A DNA stretch of 64,000 nt from Triticum aestivum (taxonomy: Eukaryota; Streptophyta; Magnoliopsida; Poales; Poaceae). Within the stretch, counting starts at the first letter, position 1. Each line of letters begins with the position of its first letter. Below the pieces are notes generated by a model that was not told the DNA's origin, did no database searches, and was given only the letters and a program-made list of their open reading frames with translations. Positions 11,871-21,440 of this stretch are shown here, piece after piece. The stretch spans positions 358,596,696 through 358,660,695 of the forward strand of contig NC_057808.1 in NCBI RefSeq assembly GCF_018294505.1, written 5' to 3'. Made by a program: the position numbers and the translations under genes.

Positions 11871-13105
11871 CTACATCGCGGGCTATTGATCTACAACATA
11901 GTTATGCAAAATACTATCAGGTACTAAGTTCATGATAAAGTAAAGTTCAATTAATCATATTACTTAAGAACTCCCACTTGGATAGACATTCCTCTAATCA
12001 TCTAAGTGATCACGTGATCCAAATCAAGTAAACCATGTCCGATCATCACGTGAGATGGAGTAGTTTTCAATGGTGAACATCACTATGTTGATCATATCTA
12101 CTATATGATTCACGCTCGACCTTTCGGTCTCCAGTGTTCCGAGGCCATATCTGCATATGCTAGGCTCGTACAGTTTAACCCGAGTATTCTGCGTGTGCAA
12201 AACTGATTTGCACCCGTTGTATGTGAACGTAGAGCTTATCACACCCGATCATCACGTGGTGTCTCAGCCCAAAGAACTGTAGCAACGGTGCATACTCAGG
12301 GAGAACACTTATACCTTGAAATTTAGTGAGAGATCATCTTATAATGCTACCTTCGATCTAAGAAAAATAAGATGCATAAAAGATAAACATCACATGCAAT
12401 CAATATAAGTGATATGATATGGCCATCATCATCTTGTGCCTTTGATCTCCATCTCCAAAGCACCGTCATGATCACCATCGTCACCGGCGCGACACCTTGA
12501 TCTCCATCGTAGCATCGTTGTCGTCTCGCCAACTATTGCTTCTACGACTATCGCTACCGCTTAGTGATAAAGTAAAGCAATTACATGGCGATTGCATTTC
12601 ATACAATAAAGCGACAACCATATGGCTCCTGCCAGTTGCCGATAACTCGGTTGCAAAACATGATCATCTCATACAATAAAATTTAGCATCATGTCTTGAC
12701 CATATCACATCCCAACATGCCCTGCAAATACAAGTTAGACGTCCTCTCCTTTGTTGTTGCAAGTTTTACGTGGCTGCTACGGGCTGAGCAAGAATCGTTC
12801 TTACCTACGCATCAAAACCACAACGATCTTTCGTCAAGTATGTGTTGTTTTAACCTTCACAAGGACCGGGCGTAGCCACACTCGATTCAACTAAAGTTGG
12901 AGAAACTGACACCTGCCAGCCACCTGTGTGCGAAGCACGTCGGTAGAACTAGTCTCACGTAAGCGTACGCGTAATGTCGGTCCGGGCCGCTTCATCCAAC
13001 AATACCGCCGAATCAAAGTATGACATGCTGGTAAGCAGTATGACTTGTATCGCCCACAACTCACTTGTGTTCTACTCGTGCATATAACATCTACGCATAA
13101 ACCTG

Positions 13106-13117
13106 GCTTGGATGCCA
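13106..13117 (-). other. tRNA-iMet-type primer-binding site of copia element 2
   Basis: TGGCATCCAAGC on the minus strand directly follows the 5' LTR, matching the plant initiator-Met primer site with a few differences. Confidence 0.75.
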
Positions 13118-13118
13118 C

Positions 13119-14841
13119 TGTTGGGGAACGTAGTAATTTCAAAAAAAATCATACGCACACGCAAGATCATGGTGATGCATAGCAACGAGAGGGGAGAGTG
13201 TTGTCCACGTACCCTCGTAGACCGTAAGCGGAAGTGTTATGAGAATGCGGTTGATGTAGTCGTACGTCTTCACGATCCGACCGATCCAAGTACCGAACGC
13301 ACGGCACCTCCGAGTTCAGCACACGTTCAACTCGATGACGTCCCACGAACTCCGATCCAGCAGAGCTTCACGGGAGAGTTCCGTCAGCACGACGGCGTGA
13401 TGACGGTGATGATGTTGCTACCGACGCAGGGCTTCGCCTAAGCACCGCTATGATATGATCGGGGTGGATTATGGTGGAGGGGGGCACCGCACACGGCTTG
13501 GAACAATCAACTTGTGTGTCTATGGGGTGCCCCTTGCCTCAGTATATAACGGAGGAGAGGAGGGGAGGCCGGCCGGCCCTAGAGGTGCGCCCAAGTGTGG
13601 AGTCCTACTAGGACTCCAAGTCCTAGTAGGAGTCCACCAAGAGGAAGGGAGGGAGAAGGAAGGAGAGGGAGGAAAGGAGGAAAGGGGGGCCGGCCCCCTA
13701 GTCCAATTCGGTTTGGGCTAGGGGGCGCGTGCCCTGCCTTGTCCTGCCTCCTCTCTTCCACCACTTGGCCCATGAGGCCCAATATTTCTTCCCCGTATTC
13801 CCGTAACTCCCCGGCACTCCGAAAAATACCCGAATCACTCGGAACCTTTCCGATGTCCGAATATAGTCGTCCAATATATCGATCTTTACGTCTCGGCAAT
13901 TTCGAGACTTCTCGTCATATCCCCGATCTCATCTGGGACTCCGAACTACCTTCAGTACATCAAAACACATAAACTCATAATACCGATCGTCAGCGAACGT
14001 TAAGCGTGCGGACCCTACGGGTTCGAGAACTATGTAGACATGACCGAGACACGTTTCCGGTCAATAACCAATAGCGGAACCTAGATGCTCATATTGGCTC
14101 CCACATATTCTACGAAGATCTTTATCGGTCAAACCGCATAACAACATACGTTGTTCCTTTTGTCATCGGTATGTTACTTGCCCGAGATTCGATCGTCGGT
14201 ATCTCAATACCTAGTTCAATCTCGTTACCGGCAAGTCTCTTTACTCGTTCCGTAATGCATCATCCCGCAACTAACTCATTAGTCACATTGCTTGCAAGGC
14301 TTATAGTGATGTGCATTACCGAGAGGGCCCAGAGATACCTCTTCGACAATCGGAGTGACAAATCTTAATCTTGATCTATGCCAACTCAACAAGTACCATC
14401 AGAGACACCTGTAGAGCACCTTTATAATCACCCAGTTACGTTGTGACGTTTGGTAGCACACAAAGTGTTCCTCCGGTATTCGGGAGTTGCATAATCTCAT
14501 AGTCACAGGAACATGTATAAGTCATGAAGAAAGCAATAGCAACATACTAAACGATTAAGTGCTAAGCTAACGGAATGGATCAAGTCAATCACATCATTCT
14601 CTAATGATGTGACCCCGTTAATCAAATGACAACTCATGTCTATGGCTAGGAAACTTAACCATGTTTGATTCAACGAGCTAGTCAAGTAGAGGCATACTAG
14701 TGACTCTTTGTTTGTCTATGTATTCACACATGTACTAAGTTTCCGGTTAATACAATTCTAGCATGAATAATAAACATTTATCATGATATAAGGAAATATA
14801 AATAACAACTTTATTATTGCCTCTAGGGCATATTTCCTTCA
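13119..14841 (-). repeat. 5' LTR of copia element 2
   Basis: The plus strand runs TGTTGGGGAACGTAG to CATATTTCCTTCA, 1723 bp, with TG..CA ends, the primer-binding site adjoining at 13117 and the target duplication CCGCT at 14842. It is the full-length counterpart of the truncated LTR at 7139-8019. Confidence 0.92.
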
Positions 14842-14959
14842 CCGCTTTTGGTCTACGAGGGTACGTGGACACACTCTCCTCGCTCGTTGCTATGCTTCTC
14901 CTAGATAGATCTTGCGTGATCGCAGGATTTTTTTTTTTGAAATGCTACGTTCCCCAACA

Positions 14960-16060
14960 ATTTCCTCCTTCTATTTTACTAGAAAAATCATTAAAATCAC
15001 CAATGATCACCTATGGGAGACATCTTTTACCATGAAGATCCCTAATATCAGTCCATCTAAAATGTTCCACGCTGGGTGACCATATATTCTAGTATGTCTC
15101 CAATCCAACACATAATATTTCATAATTACAACATCAATGAAATTAGGACCCGAGTAGTGCAGCTCAACTTTATTATCCTTTTGATATAGTGAAACAAAGC
15201 CTCTGGATCGATCATCACTTTCAACCACTAACAAAAAGTAAAAACCTAACTTGAAACCATCCTCTTGTATCCTACTAAGATGTAACTCGAACAAAAAAAT
15301 CACACGGACATGCCCTTGGAGATCCCAGAGCTCAGGTATTGCCGTGGCCGAGAGCGTATGACGACAGTTCCGGCCTAGGTTTTTCATTGCTCTCGACAGT
15401 CCTCCAACTACGAGGCCGCTGATGTATCAAAATTGATTGGATCAATCTTCGTTTCATTACTTGCTTTTGAATTCTTTTTATTTTCTTATTTCTTAGGTAT
15501 TCCCTCTGGATCATTTTCTTCCGTTCTATTCCCATAGTTCTTAGCAATTTGCGCAACAACTAATAATGCTTTAGACATTGTCAAGGATCCCTCCGAAGGA
15601 GGATTTGCTGCAGCTGCAGCTGCTGCCCTTGAATCAAGAGCAAGTTGCGATTCCATTAAGATCTTCCATCCTTACATCTTGACCACTTTCTCTTCCTAAA
15701 GCACCCATATTTCCACCAACCACGATTTCACCAATGTACTATTATTTTTTGCATCAAAGGCACTATTGTATCACCAATTTGTTGGTTGTGTAGTGCCATC
15801 TCTACCCCCACCACGACCTCTCCCATCATCACATCTTCCTCCTCTTTCGAAATCTTCTCTATCTCTCACCCGTGTTGAACCTATTTTTGAGCTCCAGTAC
15901 CACGAGGCACGTTGTCCTCCATTATAAAACCTCCCCCATTCAAATTTTGAGATATCATGTTCAACTCTACCACATTCTTACCAGTGTCCAATCTCTCCAC
16001 ATTTCCATGTTTTATTTTCTACTATGATATTATTATTTTGAGATTGAGCAAGATTTTTTT
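14960..16060 (-). pseudogene. decayed LINE (L1-type) fragment with endonuclease domain
   Basis: The minus-strand open stretch 15387-15007 resembles the start of a plant LINE ORF2 apurinic endonuclease: MKNLGRNC, then VIFLFELHLS (family form LSETHLS), KLGF, VESDDRSRGFVSLY and IDVVI..YGHPAWN. The stretch upstream on the minus strand (15388-16060) is Lys/Glu-rich and ends near a zinc-knuckle-like CGEIGHW at about 15990, as in the C-terminus of LINE ORF1. There is no reverse transcriptase here, and no poly(A) tail or target duplication is visible, so it is a 5'-side fragment with stops. The LTR remnant ending at 14959 abuts it. Confidence 0.6.
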
Positions 16061-16085
16061 GGAGTCATAATTTCTGTTTTTGTGT

Positions 16086-16626
16086 GTCACAACTACAAGT
16101 TTTCAAGGGGTCGCAATCGTACGGTTTATATGAGGTCGCAACTTCAATTTTTCAAGGGGTTCACAACTGCAAGTTTTCAAATGGGTCACAACTGTAAAGT
16201 TTTCAACAGGGGTTGCAACTGTAAAGTTTTAAGTGGGGTCGCAATTACAAATTTTTAACGAGGTCGCAATTGTAAGTTTTAGTACAGGTCGCAATTGCAG
16301 AGTTTTTATGGGGAGTCACAACTACAAGTTTTCAAATGGGGCCGGATCTGCACGTTTTCAATATGGGATCTATCACAACTGCGAGTTTTCAACGGGGTCA
16401 CAACTGCATGTTTTCAAGGGATGCGCAAATGCAAGTTTTCAAGGCGGTCTGACCTGCTAGTTTTTAATGGGGTCGCAACTACAAGTTTTCTAATGGGGCG
16501 CAGCCGCAAGTTTTTAAATGGGGTCGCAAATCCAAGTTTTTAAATAGGGCCGTAACTGCAAATTTTCAAGGCTCCAAACTACAAGTTTTCTAAGGGAGAC
16601 GCAACCGTAAGTTTTTAATGGGGGCC
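16086..16626. repeat. degenerate minisatellite, about 21 copies of a ~26-bp unit
   Basis: Consecutive units approximate GTCGCAACTGCAAGTTTTCA followed by AATGGG, each 22-30 bp, from 16086 to 16626. Copies differ by scattered substitutions and small indels rather than being identical. The unit length is not a multiple of three throughout, so the two short ORFs crossing it are not evidence of a protein. Confidence 0.85.
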
Positions 16627-16785
16627 ATTGAGTCGAGTAGAAGATCGAGCCCACTTAAAAACGCGATGGCGTCAGCCAACCGAGAGAGAGAGTTGTTTTT
16701 TATTCGGCCGAGCTTCAGGCGCTCCTAATTTTTCTCAAGAATAAAGTAGAAATGAATCATATGAAAAAATCCCTAGGTTTTCAAT

Positions 16786-16806
16786 CCCCCCCCCCCCCCC
16801 CCCCCC
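16786..16806. repeat. 21-bp poly-C tract
   Basis: An uninterrupted run of 21 C lies between CTCCTAATTTTTCT (about 16725) and AAAAAAATTAGGGAG (about 16809), which form an imperfect inverted repeat. Homopolymer length from short-read assemblies is unreliable. Confidence 0.9.
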
Positions 16807-19059
16807 ACAAAAAAATTAGGGAGTTCCTCCGAATAAAGGAGCCCTCGAGGACAACTCACATGGTCTACATATCCACGCTTATTGTGTAAAATTGTGTGAG
16901 GTTGCCCATAAAAAGCGTCGGCTAGGCGGTGACTTTTAATAATCAAATCACTTTTATGTTATTTAACAGATTCATTTTATTTCCTTATAGAAAGAATTTT
17001 ATATTCCAACATTCTGAAATACAACAATATTCTTAACAATCACATCCTACCACGTAGTAGCACAAGACAAAAGTATATTCATGTAATTTATGCAAAAATG
17101 TTGCTTGAGCTACTGAAAAAATTGTTTGTATATATCAGATATTAATGCCTACTTGACTCGTGAAATATTTTCCAAAGATAAAGAATAATTCCATGTGTAA
17201 AAATACATTTTACACATATTTTCCAACATGTACGGGAAAATTTTATGTATTTAGAAATAATATTCATTCCATTAAAATATTGTTGACCTAAATTACACGG
17301 CAAGACAACATTTAATGTACTATGATTTTCCTTTTTGTATTGAAACATGAAAAAATAACAGTTTGAACAAATAAGATTGTAAATAAAATAAGAAAAAGGA
17401 TAAAATAAAATAAGTGAATAGAGAAAAGATAAATAGGAATAAGAAAATAATAATTGAAAATACACTAATTCTAATTGGAGAAATGTTCTACACCATAACT
17501 GGACTAGCTGAAATACAAACATGGTTCTTAGCTCATTTATTTCCTTGCAGTGACCTAGGGAATGATTTGCCCCGGTGAGAAGGGAATTCCTTATTTTTGA
17601 CTTTTCAGTCATTGCGAGTAGGTTGTGTTTTTTTTTTTTGAGACGATACGGTAGATTGAGGGGCAAACGGACAGGAGCAGACGTTGGTGGGCCGGCCTTT
17701 TGCCGCTAGTGCTTTCTAGGTTTTGGGTCTAGTTTTGCCAGTTTAGGGCGGCCCTCACTTTTTTTTCTTTCTTTCTTGTTTGTGTATTCTCTACCATTTT
17801 TTGTAGTGGGAATTGATTTTTATTATGCTCATATTCATTTTTTCGGTTTCCTGCTTTTATTTTTGGGGTTTTCCTAAAAACAGTGTTCATATTATCTTAT
17901 ATATTTCTCACTGATTTAAAAAAACACATTTTCTGAAATATGTTAATGTTTTTAAAAAGTGTTCACGTTTGAAAATATCTTGACATTTGTTTTAATTGTG
18001 GATGTCAACATTTCTCAAAAAAATATTTAAAATACAAAAAAGTATTAAAAACTCATGTTGTTAAAAAGGCCCACATTTTAAATATTCCAGAAAGCATTTT
18101 CGAAATTCATGAAAAAAACTAAATTTTGTGAACCTTTTAAAAAGAATCATAATCTTCCTTGTTTTTATGGAAAAAAACATGAACTATTTTTTATTTTATA
18201 ATTTATTTTTCAAAATCCATATGCAAATTTGGCACACGATTTATGGGAAATTGTTTCAAAGTCGGAAGAAGAATCGCACACGAGAGGGGCGCTCCATGTA
18301 GCCTCATAGTGGGCCTCCCCATTGCATGCTCACCAATGCAAAAGGTTAACACTTTGTCACAAAGAGCAACATATATGAGCTCTCAGTGAGAAGGCCTTTT
18401 CTTTGGAAGGTGACACTATCGAGCTACACAATGGTAGTTTTGATTATTTTCAACAAATCAAAAGGCAAATGACTTGAGTGTTCGTATTGAGCCTGCATGT
18501 TACTGATCTTCTGTGCGTTATAATTGTGTATACTCTCTTTGAAGCCGGTCCATAACAGGCCTCTTTGCCAGATGAATACATGATATCACTTTTGAAGAAA
18601 GGTCACATTCATTTGTCAAGGTTGAATCGATTCGCATACTAAGCTCCCATGATTTGTAGCCTTTTAGTATGTCGTGGGCTGTGATCAAGCTATGAGCCCA
18701 TATTCTAATGGACGTGTTCGTGGTTGAGATAACGAACACTTACATAGTCGTTTTGCGCTAGCCATTTTTTAGAAGGTTCTAAAAGGCATTGTCCTTTTTT
18801 TCAATGTTATTTCTCTTGGTTTAGTATTTTTTCTATTTTCTTTTACCTCTTCTTTTTTCTCTTGCCCTCTTTATTTTTACTTTTTTCTATTTTTTTGTCA
18901 TCTTAAGACATGAATATCTATTAAAACAATGAAAATTAAAAAGCAAGCACATTTTCTAAAATCTATGAATATTTTTCAAATTAATAATCCATGAATATTT
19001 TTAAATTTTATGAACATTTTAAAGTTTGTAAACCACTGAAATTTTGTGAACCTCTTTCG
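16807..19059. other. AT-rich intergenic DNA, nothing recognised
   Basis: The stretch is rich in A/T runs such as GAACATTTTT and has no coding signal. The longest ORF (minus strand 17666-17142, 174 aa) is a low-complexity product of AT-rich sequence with many Phe, Leu, Ile and Tyr. A minus-strand ORF at 18739-18518 has no recognisable domain. Confidence 0.6.
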
Positions 19060-19665
19060 CATTCACAAACACAGTTTGAAAGCCATGGATATTAATGTGA
19101 ATATAATTTTAAAATCCATGTTTTTTCTATTCTACCATTTCTTAAAAAAATAATTTTAAAAAAATAGTGAACTCCTTTTGATTTGGGGAAGTTTTTCAAA
19201 TAAAGAAATGATATTTGATTTTTTTTTTCCTGTGTTAGGAGTTGAGTGAGCAGCAAAAAAGCTTAAACATCGAGCGGAGCAGGAAGCTGAGCTGAGCAAG
19301 AACTTCAAGGGTCAGACCCATGCGAGTGTTATTGCAGCAATTCCTCATTCTAGTATGGAGTAGGAGTTTTCAATGGGTTCACACAACCATCACCGGTTGA
19401 CGTCCATGCTGAAACATACAAGGACACACCAAGCACACATCAAACAACTTTGGTCTCCTCTCGAAACAATTATCATCTCAAAAAGCAGCCCAACACAATA
19501 TACGAATGAAAAAACACTATCATAACATAATTAAAACCCAAGTCAATGGAGATAAACCAAAATGAAAGAACTGACTCCAGTATCCTGTTAGAGAAAAAAT
19601 GGTTAAGATTTTACAAAATTCATAAAAACATTGAAATTTATGAACATTTTACAGTATGTGAACAT
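19060..19665. repeat. diverged direct repeat, copy 1
   Basis: The segment shares order and many blocks with 20780-21440: a stretch with CACAGTTTGAAAGCCA, a GAGCAGC..AAAAAGC block, TAGGAG..TTTTCAATGGGTTCACACAA, CATAATTAAAACCCAAG and a GAACATTTT tail. By eye the two copies are clearly related but well diverged. The foldback element lies between them. The nature of the repeat is unknown. Confidence 0.6.
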
Positions 19666-19673
19666 TTTTTTAA

Positions 19674-20771
19674 AGAGGTAAATACAACCGTGGTGCTTCA
19701 ACTTGCCACGGATGTTCAGTTTAGTGCATGAACTTGAAAAATACGCCGAACTGGTTCTAAAACTTGGCACGGACGCGCATATACGGTGCTAATCACACTC
19801 CTAGACGTAAAGTGCGTCGAGGTGGCACCGTATATGCTGATGTGGCACAGACATGGCGTGAGGCCCACTTATAACTACGAAATATAATTACTTGTAACCA
19901 CTTGGCATGAGTCGTAAGCTATATCAAAAAAAAATAGAGGTGTACCGTATACAATAAAATAAACTACTAAACAATATTCCTGTAATATTTAGAAATATGA
20001 ACTTATTGTTTACAAATACTCCCTCCGCCCCATAATGTAAGACATTTTTTTAAACTAGTGTAGTGTCAAAAAACGTCTTACATTATGGGTCAGGGGGAGT
20101 ACTATTTTTGGAAAATAATTATTATTTATAAAAACTATTTTAAATGTTAGTATCTACAAACATTTTTAAACACTCATGGATTATATTTAAATAGTATTTT
20201 AAAATAATAAGTTAATATTTCTAAAAATTACAGGGACATTTTTAGGTAAGATAGTTTATTACATACCTCTCTATATTTATTGCGTGCACACGGATATTTG
20301 TGTTGCATGAAGTAATTATTAATTACACATGAATATCAAATCTAGATTTTATTATTGACATACTTTTTACATTAAACAAATAAAGTGCGGTAAATGGGCC
20401 ACAGGCTGCAACCCATTTATGTATACAGGAGTTTTTGGTTCAGATACATTAAGTATGAGGGGCTGACGTTGACATGGAAATATGTTTGGTGGAGTGATGA
20501 GCGAAATTTTCCCCAAGCGTTGACATGGAAATTTTTATATTAATTTTCTTACTAATTAATGACAGGCGGGCCCACTAGTCATAGGGTTACCTACAAGTGG
20601 GCCCCACGCCATGTCAGTGCCACGTCAACGCACTTTACATCTGCGGGCAGGATTAGCATCGTATTTGCATTTTCGTGTCAAGTTTTAGAACCAGTTCGGC
20701 GTATTTTTCAAGTTCAGACACTAAAGTGAACATAGATGACAAGTTCAGGCATCATCGGTGTATTTACCTCC
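19674..20771. mobile_element. foldback / Mutator-like element with long inverted arms
   Basis: The left end (AGAGGTAAATACAACCG, 19674) and right end (ending TATTTACCTCC, 20771) are inverted copies. The pairing extends inwards through GAACTTGAAAAATACGCCGAACTGGTTCTAAAACTTG and GGCGTG..GGGCCCACTT, and resumes nearer the centre (TAAACTACT and ATTCCTGTAATATTTAGAAATATGAACTTATT against 20205-20260). An unpaired block sits in the right arm at about 20280-20540. TTTTTTAA at 19666-19673 and 20772-20779 may be an 8-bp duplication, but the sequence is low complexity. There is no transposase, so it is non-autonomous. Confidence 0.7.
20019..20099. mobile_element. Stowaway MITE (Athos-like), 81 bp
   Basis: It starts CTCCCTCCGCCCCATAATG and ends CATTATGGGTCAGGGGGAG, near-perfect terminal inverted repeats covering almost the whole element (TAAGAC..GTCTTA), with TA duplications at 20017-20018 and 20100-20101. 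These are the hallmarks of Tc1/mariner-derived Stowaway MITEs of Triticeae. It lies in the loop of the foldback element, so it inserted later. Confidence 0.93.
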
Positions 20772-20779
20772 TTTTTTAA

Positions 20780-21440
20780 TTGTGGGACTTTTTCAAATTC
20801 GCAAAGACTGTTTGAAAACCACGAATACTTCTTAGGTTTGCTAAAAAAAATAAAAAAACTATTTTAAAGAGTCGAAATATTTTTTATAATACATCATTTA
20901 AAAAACTTAGTGAACATCTTTTGATTTAGCAATCTGGTATAGTAGGTTCTTGTGAGCGAGAAGTGGAGCAGCGAAAAAAAAAAAGCAAAGCAAGCCAGCC
21001 GAGAGGAGTGAGAGCATCATGGGCCAGCCCATGTTACTGCTGTAACAACAATTCCACGGTTTTTGCAAGGAATAGGAGCTCCCGATGGGTTTACACAATC
21101 ACCACTAGCTGACACGAAGGACGAAATGTGTAAGGACACGAAAACGACGAACCAAACTATTCCACTCTCCACTCAAAACAAATATTCTCACCAAGAGTAT
21201 CCCAACACGATATACAAAGAAAAACACCGCTACATAATAATTAAAACCCAAGCCAACAAAGATAATACCAAAGTGAAACAACAGACTGCAATAAACTACT
21301 AGAGAAAAAAGAGTTAATCTTTTAAAATTCACGACTATTCTTTCAAATTCCTGATTTTTTTAAATTTTCATGAATATTTTAGTATGTGGACATTTAAATT
21401 TTTGAACCTATTAAAAATGCTGAACACTATTTGAATCCAT
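20780..21440. repeat. diverged direct repeat, copy 2
   Basis: Second copy of the segment at 19060-19665, in the same orientation, beginning directly beyond the right end of the foldback element. It includes GACTGTTTGAAAACCACGAATA, GGAATAGGAGCTCCCGATGGGTTTACACAA and ATAATTAAAACCCAAGCCAA. No coding capacity was recognised. Confidence 0.6.

Larger units (their letters stand above)
7139..14841 (-). mobile_element. complete copia retrotransposon 2 (Angela/WIS/BARE-1 group)
   Basis: Minus-strand element with 3' LTR 7139-8019, polypurine tract CGTGGGAGAC at 8020-8029, internal coding remnants, primer-binding site 13106-13117 and 5' LTR 13119-14841. It is flanked by a perfect 5-bp target-site duplication, CCGCT at 7134-7138 and 14842-14846. 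Gag, protease, integrase and reverse transcriptase are all recognisable in copia order and all carry frame breaks or substitutions at key residues. The 3' LTR has a large internal deletion. The element is defective; it inserted into an older LTR. Confidence 0.95.
4998..14959 (+). repeat. old plus-strand copia LTR, split into pieces by three insertions
   Basis: Three segments (4998-5132, 6631-7138 and 14842-14959) join into the 3' portion of one Angela/WIS-type LTR in plus orientation, ending GCTACGTTCCCCAACA at 14959. Element 2 sits between 7138 and 14842 and duplicated CCGCT; the gypsy solo LTR sits between 5132 and 6631; copia element 1 abuts at 4997. No primer-binding site follows 14959, so this is a 3' LTR or a solo LTR. 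Its 5' portion should lie left of the window. Confidence 0.8.

Noticed and set aside
16233..16543. Repeat protein encoded by the ~26-bp minisatellite
   Set aside because: Unit lengths vary and are not multiples of three, so the frame is not maintained between units.
17142..17666. 174-aa minus-strand ORF in AT-rich DNA
   Set aside because: Low-complexity Phe/Leu/Tyr/Ile product of A/T runs, without homology that I recognise.
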